Origin: Desulfovibrio sp. G11 | Lineage (GTDB): Bacteria > Desulfobacterota > Desulfovibrionia > Desulfovibrionales > Desulfovibrionaceae | Assembly (NCBI RefSeq): GCF_900243745.1 | Contig: NZ_LT984798.1 | Span: 2,226,501-2,290,500, forward strand | DNA length: 64,000 nucleotides | Direction of reading: 5' to 3' | Part shown: piece by piece, positions 1 to 8,494 of the stretch | How the letters are laid out: each line of letters opens with the position of its first letter | How positions within the stretch are numbered: the first letter of the stretch is position 1 | Program-made: the position numbers and the translations under genes | The notes under the pieces: model-generated | Seen by the model: only the letters and a program-made list of their open reading frames with translations | Database searches by the model: none | Told to the model about the DNA's origin: nothing

Positions 1-314
1 GCTGTGTTCATGCTGGCTCCTGGCGGGGGTAAACCGTAGCGCCATCATTGTCTGACGTGGTTGCGGTACAGTAGTTCTTCTCCCCTCCATCTCGCAGAGA
101 ATGTCTGCTCTGTCAATTGTTGCCGCTGCTGTCACAGGGTGTAAAAGTCACGCTTTTTGCTAAAATAGGGAAAATAAAAATCAAATGCGTGAGATTACGT
201 CAAGTTATCATGACCACACTTTATAAATCCTGAATTTTATTTTGCATTTAGTTGTGGGAATGTTACGCTAAGCACAATCTGGGTATCAGGTCATGCATCA
301 TCCGAGGAGCAACC
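1..314. other. Gene-free leader of the mop locus
   Basis: No convincing gene is visible. Bases 160-255 are AT-rich compared with the surroundings and probably hold the promoter for the gene starting at 315. The octamer TCACGCTT at 148-155 recurs upstream of tupA and of the tungsten oxidoreductase gene (see findings). The stretch 146-161 also resembles a sigma-54 -24/-12 element, but the -24 GG is GT, so that reading is weak. Confidence 0.5.
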
Positions 315-1355
315 ATGGCGGAACTTTGTATGAAGGTCATACACGTTCATGATGCGGTAGGTAGTGTTCTTTGTCACGATATAACCAGAATTGTTCCCGG
401 CGAGAGCAAGGGACCGGTATTTCGCAAAGGGCACATTGTGCGGCCCGAAGATATCAAGGTGCTGCTCGAAACAGGCAAGGAGCATCTTTATGTTTTTGAA
501 CCGCTTGCCGGAATGGTACACGAAAATGACGCCGCCGCCCGCATCGTGGCCGCCGTCGTGGGGTCCAACCTCGTGCCCGGTGATCCCAAAGAAGGGCGTA
601 TCGACCTTGTAGCCGCCTGTGACGGCCTGTTGCGGGTAGACGTGCCAGCCCTGAACAGGATCAACGGCTTGGGCGAGATCACCATGGCCACCCTGCACGG
701 CATGCAGTTCGTGACAAAAGGGCGCGCTGTGGCGGGTACGCGGGTGGTTCCCCTTATGATCGGCGAGGACAAGCTGCGATGTCTTGAAGCCGCGGTAAGC
801 CGGCCCGTCATTGAGGTGCTGCCTCTTGCGCGCGCCAGAGTGGGCGTGGTGACCACGGGCAGCGAGGTATACTACGGGCGCATCCGTGACGCCTTCGGCC
901 CGGTGCTGCGTAAAAAATTTGCCGCGCTGGGCAGTTCCGTCATGGGGCAGACCCTGACCAGCGACGAAGTGAGCATGACTGCCTCGGCCATTGCGGATTT
1001 TTTGCATCAGGGCGCGGACATGATTGTGGTCACGGGTGGCATGTCTGTTGATCCTGACGACCGCACGCCTGCGGCCATATGCGCCTCAGGGGCGCAAATT
1101 CTCTGCTATGGCGCGCCGGTTTATCCGGGCGCCATGTTTCTTTTGGCCTATGCGGAAGGCCCCGGCGGCCGCGTGCCGGTACTGGGGCTGCCGGGTTGCG
1201 TCATGTACCACAAGGCCAGCATTTTTGACCTCATCGTGCCGCGTCTGCTGGCCGGGGTCGAAGTTACGGCTGAAGATGTCGCAGCTCTGGGACACGGCGG
1301 TTTTTGCGCCGGCTGCCCGGAGTGCGCTTATCCCGTTTGTCCGTTCGGCAAGTAG
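315..1355 (+). CDS. Molybdopterin-binding (MoeA/MogA-like) domain protein with Cys-rich tail
   Basis: Predicted 346-residue cytoplasmic protein. The second half carries a MoCF-type molybdopterin-binding fold: VVTTGSEV near residue 178, then VVTGGMSVDPDDRT, then LGLPGCVMY. The same motif order occurs in MoeA, MogA and CinA. The first half resembles the MoeA-like substrate-handling region but was not assigned further. The start at 315 was chosen because GAGGAG lies seven bases upstream; a longer reading frame to 252 has no ribosome site and a non-conserved N-terminus. The last 15 residues hold four cysteines spaced C-x2-C-x2-C-x4-C, unusual for this fold and suggestive of a metal site. It lies 142 bases before mop on the same strand, so a role in making or inserting the Mop cofactor is inferred. 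It lacks the full MoeA architecture and should not be called moeA. Confidence 0.8.
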   Translation: MAELCMKVIHVHDAVGSVLCHDITRIVPGESKGPVFRKGHIVRPEDIKVLLETGKEHLYVFEPLAGMVHENDAAARIVAAVVGSNLVPGDPKEGRIDLVAACDGLLRVDVPALNRINGLGEITMATLHGMQFVTKGRAVAGTRVVPLMIGEDKLRCLEAAVSRPVIEVLPLARARVGVVTTGSEVYYGRIRDAFGPVLRKKFAALGSSVMGQTLTSDEVSMTASAIADFLHQGADMIVVTGGMSVDPDDRTPAAICASGAQILCYGAPVYPGAMFLLAYAEGPGGRVPVLGLPGCVMYHKASIFDLIVPRLLAGVEVTAEDVAALGHGGFCAGCPECAYPVCPFGK

Positions 1356-1497
1356 AGGTGTACCCGTACCGGTATCATAGTCAACGTGTCAGGATTCCCG
1401 CGGCGCCTTGCGGTGCGCGCAGGAAAATTGCGGCCTTGAGCGCGGATATCCCGCGTCGGCATATATCCAGGCACTTATCATTGCAAAGGAGTCGCGC

Positions 1498-4221
1498 ATG
1501 GAAACCAAAACCCTCATAGTCAACGGCATGGCCCGGCGCCTGCTGGTCAGTCCCAATGATCTTCTGGTAGACGTGCTGCGCAGCCAGCTGCAGCTCACCA
1601 GCGTAAAGGTGGGCTGCGGCAAGGGCCAGTGCGGTGCATGCACGGTTATTCTGGATGGCAAGGTGGTGCGGGCCTGCATCATCAAAATGAGCCGGGTGGC
1701 TGAAAATGCTTCGGTAACCACACTTGAAGGCATCGGCGCTCCCGATTGTCTACATCCGCTGCAGCATGCGTGGATCCAGCACGGCGCGGCACAATGCGGC
1801 TTCTGTACGCCCGGCTTCATTGTTTCGGCCAAGGCCCTGCTGGACGAAAATGTCGCTCCCAGCCGCGAAGATGTGCGCGACTGGTTCCAGAAGCATCACA
1901 ACATCTGCCGCTGTACGGGCTACAAGCCCCTCGTGGACGCCGTCATGGACGCGGCCGCCATACTGCGTGGCGAAAAAACCGTTGAGGAAATCAGCTTCAA
2001 GATGCCTGCCGATGGCCGCATCTGGGGCAGCAGTATCCCGCGGCCCAGCGCCGTGGCCAAGGTGACGGGTCTGGCCGAGTTCGGCGCGGACGCCGCCCTG
2101 CGCATGCCTGAAAACACCTTGCATCTGGCTCTTGCCCAGGCCAAGGTATCGCATGCCCTTATCAAGGGTATTGATACGTCCGAAGCCGAAAAAATGCCCG
2201 GCGTGTACAAGGTGCTGACCCATAAGGATGTGAAGGGCAAAAACCGCATTACAGGGCTTATCACCTTCCCCACCAACAAGGGTGACGGCTGGGAACGGCC
2301 TATTCTTAATGACAGCAAGATATTCCAGTATGGCGATGCCCTCGCCATCGTTTGTGCCGATTCCGAGGCCAATGCCCGCGCCGCTGCCGAAAAGGTCAAG
2401 TTTGACCTGGAGCTTCTGCCAGAATACATGAGCGCCCCCGAAGCGATGGCTCCGGACGCCATTGAAATCCACCCCGGCACACCCAACGTCTATTACGACC
2501 AGCTTGAAGAAAAGGGCGAAGACACGGCCCCGTTCTTCAATGATCCTGCCAATGTGGTTGCCGAAGGCAGCTACTATACCCAGCGTCAGCCCCATCTGCC
2601 CATCGAGCCTGACGTGGGGTACGGCTATATCAACGAGCAGGGGCAGGTTGTCATCCACTCAAAATCTGTAGCCATTCATCTGCACGCCCTCATGATCGCT
2701 CCCGGTCTTGGTCTGGAATTCCCCAAGGACCTTGTGCTGGTGCAGAACACCACGGGCGGCACGTTCGGTTACAAGTTCAGCCCCACCATGGAAGCGCTGG
2801 TGGGCGTGGCCGTTATGGCTACCGGCCGTCCCTGCCACCTGCGCTATAACTACGAGCAGCAGCAGAACTACACCGGCAAACGTTCACCTTTCTGGACCAC
2901 CATGCGCTATGCCGCTGACAGGCAGGGCAAGATTCTCGCTATGGAAACGGACTGGAGCGTGGACCACGGCCCCTACTCCGAATTCGGCGACCTGCTGACC
3001 CTGCGCGGCGCGCAGTATATCGGCGCGGGCTACGGTATTGCCAATATCCGCGGCACGGGCCGCACTGTGGCTACCAACCACTGCTGGGGCGCGGCCTTCC
3101 GGGGTTATGGCGCACCGGAGTCGGAATTCCCATCCGAAGTGCTCATGGACGAACTGGCCGAAAAACTCGGCATGGATCCCTTCGAGCTGCGCGCTCTCAA
3201 CTGCTACAGAGAGGGCGACACCACTCCTTCGGGGCAGATTCCTGAAGTCATGAGTCTGCCGGAAATGTTTGATAAGATGCGTCCCTATTACGAAGAATCC
3301 AAAAAGCGCGTCAAAGAGCGTTCCACTGCCGAAATCAAGCGCGGTGTGGGTGTTGCCCTTGGTGTGTACGGTGCCGGTCTGGACGGGCCGGACACCTCCG
3401 AAGCCTGGGTGGAACTTAATGACGATGGCAGCGTGACCCTGGGCAACTCGTGGGAAGACCACGGGCAGGGCGCTGACGCAGGCAGCCTGGGTACGGCCCA
3501 TGAAGCCCTGCGGCCCCTGGGCATCACGCCTGAAAACATCCATCTGGTCATGAACGACACCAGCAAGACCCCCAACTCCGGGCCTGCGGGCGGTTCACGT
3601 TCACAGGTGGTCACGGGTAACGCCATCCGCGTGGCCTGCGAAATGCTCATTGAGGGCATGCGCAAGCCCGGCGGCGGTTTCTTCACGCCTGCAGAAATGA
3701 AGGCCGAAGGTCGCCCCATGCGCTATGACGGCAAGTGGACCGCCCCGGCCAAGGATTGTGACGCCAAGGGGCAGGGTTCACCCTTTGCCTGCTACATGTA
3801 CGGGCTTTTCCTCACCGAAGTGGCGGTGGAAGTGGCCACGGGCAAAGCCACGGTGGAAAAAATGGTCTGCGTGGCCGACATTGGCAAGATCTGCAACAAG
3901 CTTGTGGTGGACGGCCAGATTTACGGCGGCCTCGCCCAGGGTGTGGGGCTGGCCCTCAGTGAAGACTACGAAGACCTCAAGAAACACAGCACCATGGGTG
4001 GAGCGGGCATTCCCTCTATCAAGATGATTCCTGACGATATCGAGATCGTCTATGTGGAAACACCCCGCAAGGATGGCCCCTTCGGCGCTTCGGGCGTGGG
4101 CGAAATGCCCCTTACCGCGCCGCATGCGGCCATCATCAACGGCATCTACAATGCCTGCGGCGCGCGTGTCCGGCATCTGCCTGCGCGGCCCGAAAAGGTC
4201 TTGGAGGCCATGCCCAGGTAA
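1498..4221 (+). CDS. mop: Molybdenum aldehyde oxidoreductase (xanthine oxidase family)
   Basis: Oxidises aldehydes to carboxylic acids using molybdopterin cytosine dinucleotide and two [2Fe-2S] centres. The start at 1498 follows AAAGGAG and gives exactly 907 residues, the length of the D. gigas enzyme. Cys40, 45, 48 and 60 form the plant-ferredoxin-like cluster; Cys100, 103, 137 and 139 form the second. These numbers coincide with the known protein. The long C-terminal region binds the molybdenum cofactor, and the catalytic glutamate falls at residue 869 in GVGEMPL. No signal peptide is visible, so it should act in the cytoplasm. A strong hairpin lies just after the stop. Downstream genes encode a likely cytidylyltransferase and redox partners. 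Identification is near certain; the physiological aldehyde is not known from sequence. Confidence 0.97.
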   Translation: METKTLIVNGMARRLLVSPNDLLVDVLRSQLQLTSVKVGCGKGQCGACTVILDGKVVRACIIKMSRVAENASVTTLEGIGAPDCLHPLQHAWIQHGAAQCGFCTPGFIVSAKALLDENVAPSREDVRDWFQKHHNICRCTGYKPLVDAVMDAAAILRGEKTVEEISFKMPADGRIWGSSIPRPSAVAKVTGLAEFGADAALRMPENTLHLALAQAKVSHALIKGIDTSEAEKMPGVYKVLTHKDVKGKNRITGLITFPTNKGDGWERPILNDSKIFQYGDALAIVCADSEANARAAAEKVKFDLELLPEYMSAPEAMAPDAIEIHPGTPNVYYDQLEEKGEDTAPFFNDPANVVAEGSYYTQRQPHLPIEPDVGYGYINEQGQVVIHSKSVAIHLHALMIAPGLGLEFPKDLVLVQNTTGGTFGYKFSPTMEALVGVAVMATGRPCHLRYNYEQQQNYTGKRSPFWTTMRYAADRQGKILAMETDWSVDHGPYSEFGDLLTLRGAQYIGAGYGIANIRGTGRTVATNHCWGAAFRGYGAPESEFPSEVLMDELAEKLGMDPFELRALNCYREGDTTPSGQIPEVMSLPEMFDKMRPYYEESKKRVKERSTAEIKRGVGVALGVYGAGLDGPDTSEAWVELNDDGSVTLGNSWEDHGQGADAGSLGTAHEALRPLGITPENIHLVMNDTSKTPNSGPAGGSRSQVVTGNAIRVACEMLIEGMRKPGGGFFTPAEMKAEGRPMRYDGKWTAPAKDCDAKGQGSPFACYMYGLFLTEVAVEVATGKATVEKMVCVADIGKICNKLVVDGQIYGGLAQGVGLALSEDYEDLKKHSTMGGAGIPSIKMIPDDIEIVYVETPRKDGPFGASGVGEMPLTAPHAAIINGIYNACGARVRHLPARPEKVLEAMPR

Positions 4222-4257
4222 GATAGGTGTAAGGTAAAAGCAATATGGGGGAGGAGA

Positions 4258-4296
4258 CTTCAGTTGCCGGAGGGCGCTGCTTTCCGGCAACTGAAG
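4258..4296 (+). terminator. Perfect 14-bp hairpin after mop
   Basis: Arms at 4258-4271 and 4283-4296 are exact reverse complements around an 11-base loop. A pyrimidine-rich stretch (CTCTTTCTCC) follows, but not a clean T run. It could be a leaky terminator or a 3' stabiliser that sets mop expression above that of the downstream cluster. Confidence 0.6.
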
Positions 4297-4468
4297 AACC
4301 TCTTTCTCCTGTATTCCGCTCCCTGACTGTATCTTTTCTTGTGACGCGGGAGCGGTATCGCCGCATGCCGCGTCACATGTTTTTTTACGGTTGGTCCGGC
4401 CGCATTTGCAGTGAAACGGCATTGGCGCGGCCTGTCCGCAAAAGTTCGACCCCAGCGAGAAATGTCGT

Positions 4469-6877
4469 ATGATGGATCAGAAGCGTCTGCATGAAATCGA
4501 AGCCCGCTGTACCCAGGAAAGCCCTGCGCGCTGCCGGGCGGCCTGCCCCTTTGATCTGGACGTGCGCCTTTTTATGGCTCGCATGGCCGAGGGCAAAACC
4601 GGTGAGGCCCGCAAGCTTCTGGAGCGCCATCTGCCTTTGCCCGGCATTATGGCGCGCATCTGCGATGCCCCGTGTGAAAATGTCTGTCTGCGGCGAGACC
4701 TTGGCGGCAGCGTGGCCATGCACGGCCTTGAGCTTGCCTGCATGCTGGCCGCAGGCCCGCAGAGCCGCCCCCTGCCCCTGCCGCCCAAGCGTTTTCACAT
4801 GGCTGTGGTGGGTGCTGGCCTGGCGGGGCTTGCAGCGGCCTGGGACCTTTCCGGCAAGGCGTATCCTGTAACGATTTTTCATGCAGGTACCCCCGGTCAG
4901 GCCCTGGCAGAGGCCTACCCGGCGCTTTATGGCAAGGGCGGGGCAGCTTGCGCCAAGGATTTTCTGGTTGAAGATATGGAAATGCTGGCCCGCAGGAAAG
5001 TGCAGTTCATCCCCGCAGAGCTTGACCAGGCCCTGCTGGCCAAGGCGGCAGCCGAGTATGAGGGGGTGCTGGTGGACGCCGGGGCCGTTCCGCATCTGGC
5101 CCCCCCCTGTGAAGGCCTGGATGCCGATATTCTGCACTGGCGGGACAATATCTGCTGCGCGGGCTGGCCCGACGTGACGCCCACGGGACACTGTTTTTTT
5201 TCTTCATCACAGCAGGCGGGGCAGGGGCGACGCGCGGCCCAGACACTGGAGCGTGTGGTGGCCGGTCTTTCTCTCACTGCTGCACGCGACAAGACTCAGG
5301 GCCCCTTGCATACAGATGTGAGCGGTATTGCTCCCGTGCCCCGCGTGGAACCGGCCGGAGCTGTCTACGCTGCGGAAGAAGCCGTGGCCGAGGCCACGCG
5401 CTGTTTGCAGTGCCAGTGCATGATCTGTGTGCGAGAATGTGTGTATTTGCAAAAATATAAAGGTTACCCAAGGGTTTATGCACGCCAGGTCCACAATAAC
5501 GCCTCCATAGTCAAGGGCTTGCACACGGCCAATGCGCTTATTAACGGCTGCACGTTGTGCGGCCAGTGCGAGGAGCTTTGCCCGGAAAATTTCTCTATGG
5601 CCGAGCTGTGCCTGTCGGCCCGGCAGGACATGGTGGAAAACGGCTATATGCCGCCATCAGCACACGAATTTGCCCTGGAAGATATGGAAAATGCCTCCGG
5701 CCCGGAATGCTCCCTGGTTTTGCCCGATGCTTCCCTGCCGCCCGGCGTTGCCCCGGCCTGGCTGTTTTTTCCCGGCTGCCAGCTTGCAGCCTCACGCGGG
5801 GAACAGGTAGCGCGGGTATACGCTCTGTTGCGCGAAAAAATGGCTGCAAGCGTCACTCCCGGGGTGGCCCTGATGCTCTCGTGCTGCGGCATTCCAGCGC
5901 AATGGGCTGGCCGTGCCGCGCTTTTTGCCGAACATGTGGACAAGCTGCGCGCCGCGTGGGAAAGCCTTGGCAAGCCGCGCATCATGGCTGCCTGTTCATC
6001 CTGTCTTGCGGCACTGCGTCAGGCCCTGCCGGAAGCAGGGGCGCTGTCTTTGTGGGAAGTGCTGGACGGCATGGGACTGCCCGAGGGGCCGCCCGCCGCA
6101 TCCGCAGCTCTGCCTGAGGTTTTTTCTATCCACGATCCCTGTACCGCGCGGTACGACGGGGCATGGCTTGCTGCTGTGCGCAGGCTGGCGACGCGTGCCG
6201 GAGCGCGTGTGGAAGAACCGCGCATTACGGGCGCGGCCACGGCCTGCTGTGGGTACGGCGGCCTCGTGTGGTGTGCCCAGCCCGGCCCGGCGGCGGAAAT
6301 GGCGGCGCACCGCGCGGCGGAACTGCCCCATGCGGGCCTTGCCTCATGCATCATGTGCCGTGACAGGCTGGCGGCAGGCGGCAAGGAGTGCTGGCACCTG
6401 CTTGACCTGCTTGTACCCGGCAGTACCGGGGGGGATGGAGAAAAAAAAGGCCCGGGCCTGTCTGCCCGTCGCGCCAACCGGGCAGCCCTGCGCCGCCACC
6501 TGCTACGCGAGTGGCAGGGGCAGGGCGAGCCGGAGCCGGACAAGGGGCGCGTGCTTGTGACTGACGAAATGCTGGCCCGGCTGGAAGAGCGCCATATCCT
6601 GCTGGAGGATGTGGAGGCGGCCGTGGCCGGGGCAGAGGCCGCCGGGCACCGGTTTGAAAATCTTGAAAACGGGCATGTGCTCGGCTCATGGCGGCCCCGG
6701 CAGGTGACCTTTTGGGTGGAGTACCAGCCGCATGGCGATGGTTTCATCCTGCACGATGCGTGGTGCCACCGTATGGTAGTGCCGGGTTCCGGCGGGCAGG
6801 AGGCGGCGGACGTGATTAACAGTCACCAGTGCTGCACAGACGGTCGACGCGGCGGACAGAACGGAGGACAGTCATGA
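4469..6877 (+). CDS. Dicluster FAD/Fe-S oxidoreductase with HdrD-like CCG domains
   Basis: Predicted 802-residue electron-transfer protein. In order: a GltD/NfnB-type N-terminal cluster region (Cys14, 22, 26 and Cys65, 69, 73); a Rossmann FAD motif VGAGLAGLAAA near 114-124; two ferredoxin-like clusters (Cys312-324 and Cys361, 364, 367, 371); then two cysteine-rich CCG modules of the HdrB/HdrD type (C437, CC472-473, C509, C512 and C558, CC593-594, C627, C630). About 100 further residues end the protein. The flavin region is short, about 180 residues, and I see no second nucleotide-binding Rossmann motif, so NAD(P)H may not be used. I recall the homologue as DVU_1558. It heads the coupled cluster and overlaps the next gene by ATGA. 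It may pass electrons to or from Mop, or power the radical SAM step; both are inference. Two ATGs (4469, 4472) are possible starts. Confidence 0.85.
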   Translation: MMDQKRLHEIEARCTQESPARCRAACPFDLDVRLFMARMAEGKTGEARKLLERHLPLPGIMARICDAPCENVCLRRDLGGSVAMHGLELACMLAAGPQSRPLPLPPKRFHMAVVGAGLAGLAAAWDLSGKAYPVTIFHAGTPGQALAEAYPALYGKGGAACAKDFLVEDMEMLARRKVQFIPAELDQALLAKAAAEYEGVLVDAGAVPHLAPPCEGLDADILHWRDNICCAGWPDVTPTGHCFFSSSQQAGQGRRAAQTLERVVAGLSLTAARDKTQGPLHTDVSGIAPVPRVEPAGAVYAAEEAVAEATRCLQCQCMICVRECVYLQKYKGYPRVYARQVHNNASIVKGLHTANALINGCTLCGQCEELCPENFSMAELCLSARQDMVENGYMPPSAHEFALEDMENASGPECSLVLPDASLPPGVAPAWLFFPGCQLAASRGEQVARVYALLREKMAASVTPGVALMLSCCGIPAQWAGRAALFAEHVDKLRAAWESLGKPRIMAACSSCLAALRQALPEAGALSLWEVLDGMGLPEGPPAASAALPEVFSIHDPCTARYDGAWLAAVRRLATRAGARVEEPRITGAATACCGYGGLVWCAQPGPAAEMAAHRAAELPHAGLASCIMCRDRLAAGGKECWHLLDLLVPGSTGGDGEKKGPGLSARRANRAALRRHLLREWQGQGEPEPDKGRVLVTDEMLARLEERHILLEDVEAAVAGAEAAGHRFENLENGHVLGSWRPRQVTFWVEYQPHGDGFILHDAWCHRMVVPGSGGQEAADVINSHQCCTDGRRGGQNGGQS

Positions 6878-7089
6878 GCATGGGACCCAGTTACGGGCCG
6901 GACGGCGGCCAGTGGGTGTGTGGTCGCTGCCGTGTGCCGCTGGAGCAGGGCAAGGTTCCGGTTTTTTATCTCAACAGCGCCTTTGACGTATTTTTGCCGC
7001 GTTGTCCGCAGTGCGGGCTGACCCTTGTGCCCAAGTCGCTGGCCGAGGGCAAGATGGCAGAGGTGGAAGCCCTGCTGGAAGACAAATGA
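6874..7089 (+). CDS. Small Cys4 redox/zinc-ribbon protein (DVU_1557-like)
   Basis: A 71-residue protein with two knuckles, VCGRC near residues 16-19 and RCPQCG near 44-47, the usual spacing of a rubredoxin-like or zinc-ribbon fold. The start at 6874 is fixed by the ATGA overlap with the preceding stop and by GGAGGA upstream. I recall the family in NCBI as 'DVU_1557 family redox protein'. It could carry iron as a mini-rubredoxin, or zinc. No enzyme motif is present. The next gene overlaps its stop by ATGA, so both are made from one message in coupled fashion. Confidence 0.85.
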   Translation: MSMGPSYGPDGGQWVCGRCRVPLEQGKVPVFYLNSAFDVFLPRCPQCGLTLVPKSLAEGKMAEVEALLEDK

Positions 7090-8033
7090 GGGCCCTGTGG
7101 GAAAGCGAAAACTTTCGCCGTGCGACGGGTCATGCCTGGCGGCCTGGCGGGCTTGACCTGACCGCGCGGGGACTCATCCTGTGCCGGGAGCTTTGCGGCC
7201 TTTCGCCGGGGCATCTGGTGCTGGACCTTGGCTGTGGCCCGGGCGGAACCGTCAGACTTTTGCAGCAATCCGGCTATGACGTTCTGGGACTGGACAGGCA
7301 GGTGAACCATGCCGCTGCCTGCAAGAACGCCCTGGCGCAGGCGTCTGAAAACGGTCAGGACGGCTGGCGTTTTGCGCAGGCGGATATTGCCCGCCTGCCC
7401 CTGGCCGATGCCTGCGTTCAGGGCCTTGTGTGCGAATGTGTGCTTTCCCTGCTGCCGGACCCGGTGCAGGCCCTGCACGGTTGCCTGCGCGTGTTGCGCC
7501 CCGGCGGTGTGCTGCTGTTCAGCGATCTCACACGGCGGGATGAGGGCGCTTGCGTTGCTTCCGTCGAAGAGCCTGCCGCTGCGGCCAGATGCGCACGTGG
7601 TGCGTTTCTGTCCGGCCCGGGCGGTTCGGGGAAAGTATCCGTTTCGCCTGGCATGCCTGCTTCATCCGGTGTGTCCGGCTCATCCGTTTCATGTGACGCA
7701 TACGGGGCATATGGAAAATCCTGTATGGACGGGGCGCGTAGCGTCTTGTTGTGGAATGCGTACCTGGGTGAAGCCGGCTTCCACGTTGTGCGGTATGAAG
7801 ACCATAGCCGTGCACTGGTGGAACTGGCCGCCCGTATGCTCTGGTACGGCGGGGACGAGGCGGCCTGTATGCCGGATTCCGGCATTGGGGCTGGCGGTGC
7901 CGATGATGTTTCTTCCGCATCTTTTCCCCGTTCCGCCGCCTCCGTTTCTTCCGCCGGCTGTGCCTGTTCTTTTTCCGGCAACGGGCGCAAGTTCGGCTAT
8001 GGATTGTGGATAGCGCAAAAGGAGCAAGCATGA
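7086..8033 (+). CDS. Class I SAM-dependent methyltransferase (DVU_1556-like)
   Basis: A 315-residue protein with SAM-binding motif I VLDLGCGPGG at residues 45-54, an acidic residue at the end of strand beta-2 (VLGLDRQ) and a post-motif FSDLTRR. This is a class I (UbiE/MraW-like) fold. The start at 7086 gives an ATGA overlap with the upstream gene and removes 28 doubtful residues. The catalytic core is interrupted at about residues 155-215 by a Ser/Gly/Ala-rich, cysteine-containing stretch, and a similar stretch lies near the C-terminus. Both look lineage-specific rather than catalytic. The substrate is unknown. Coupling to a radical SAM enzyme and an adenylating enzyme suggests work on a cofactor or peptide intermediate. 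Confidence 0.85.
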   Translation: MRALWESENFRRATGHAWRPGGLDLTARGLILCRELCGLSPGHLVLDLGCGPGGTVRLLQQSGYDVLGLDRQVNHAAACKNALAQASENGQDGWRFAQADIARLPLADACVQGLVCECVLSLLPDPVQALHGCLRVLRPGGVLLFSDLTRRDEGACVASVEEPAAAARCARGAFLSGPGGSGKVSVSPGMPASSGVSGSSVSCDAYGAYGKSCMDGARSVLLWNAYLGEAGFHVVRYEDHSRALVELAARMLWYGGDEAACMPDSGIGAGGADDVSSASFPRSAASVSSAGCACSFSGNGRKFGYGLWIAQKEQA

Positions 8034-8494
8034 ATCCAATGATGATGGAACTTCTGCCTCTGGTGCATGAGGGCTACTGTTGCAGTCAGTTGCTGGTGCT
8101 GCTCATGCTTCAGGTCCGCGACGAGGAAAATCCCGGCCTGGTGCGGGCTGTTCACGGCCTGTGCCACGGTATCGGGCAGTCCGACGGCCCCTGTGGCTTG
8201 CTTACGGGCGGAGCATGCGCACTGGCGTTGTCTGCGGGCAAGGGGGCGGCCCACGAAACGCCTCACCCCATGCTGGCGCCCCTGCTCAATGACTATGCCA
8301 CCTGGTTTTATGAGCGCACCGGCCCTTACGGCGGCCAAAGCTGCGGACAGGTGGCCGCAGGGCTTGGGGCGCTTTCCGGCGTGGCAGGCGAAATGCCCAA
8401 TCCCGTCGCATGCGGCGACCTGCTGGCCGACTGCTGGGGAAAGATCATGGAACTTGTCCAGAGCTATGATCTGGATATCACGCCCGCGTCATGA
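8030..8494 (+). CDS. C-GCAxxG-C-C family redox protein (DVU_1555-like)
   Basis: A 154-residue protein with the conserved cysteine pattern of the C_GCAxxG_C_C family: YCCSQ near residue 18, LCHGIG and GPCGLLTGGACAL in the middle, then QSCGQV and a late ACGDLLADCW. Family members often lie next to iron-sulfur or selenium-linked oxidoreductases and are presumed to bind a metal or undergo thiol redox. No signal peptide is visible. The start at 8030 overlaps the methyltransferase stop by ATGA; the frame open further upstream has no ribosome site. Function is unproven. Confidence 0.85.
   Translation: MNPMMMELLPLVHEGYCCSQLLVLLMLQVRDEENPGLVRAVHGLCHGIGQSDGPCGLLTGGACALALSAGKGAAHETPHPMLAPLLNDYATWFYERTGPYGGQSCGQVAAGLGALSGVAGEMPNPVACGDLLADCWGKIMELVQSYDLDITPAS

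Noticed and set aside
146-161. Sigma-54 promoter before the mop locus
   Set aside because: The -12 half fits (TTGCT), but the invariant -24 GG is GT, and no activator gene is adjacent. Kept only as a weak alternative for the shared octamer.
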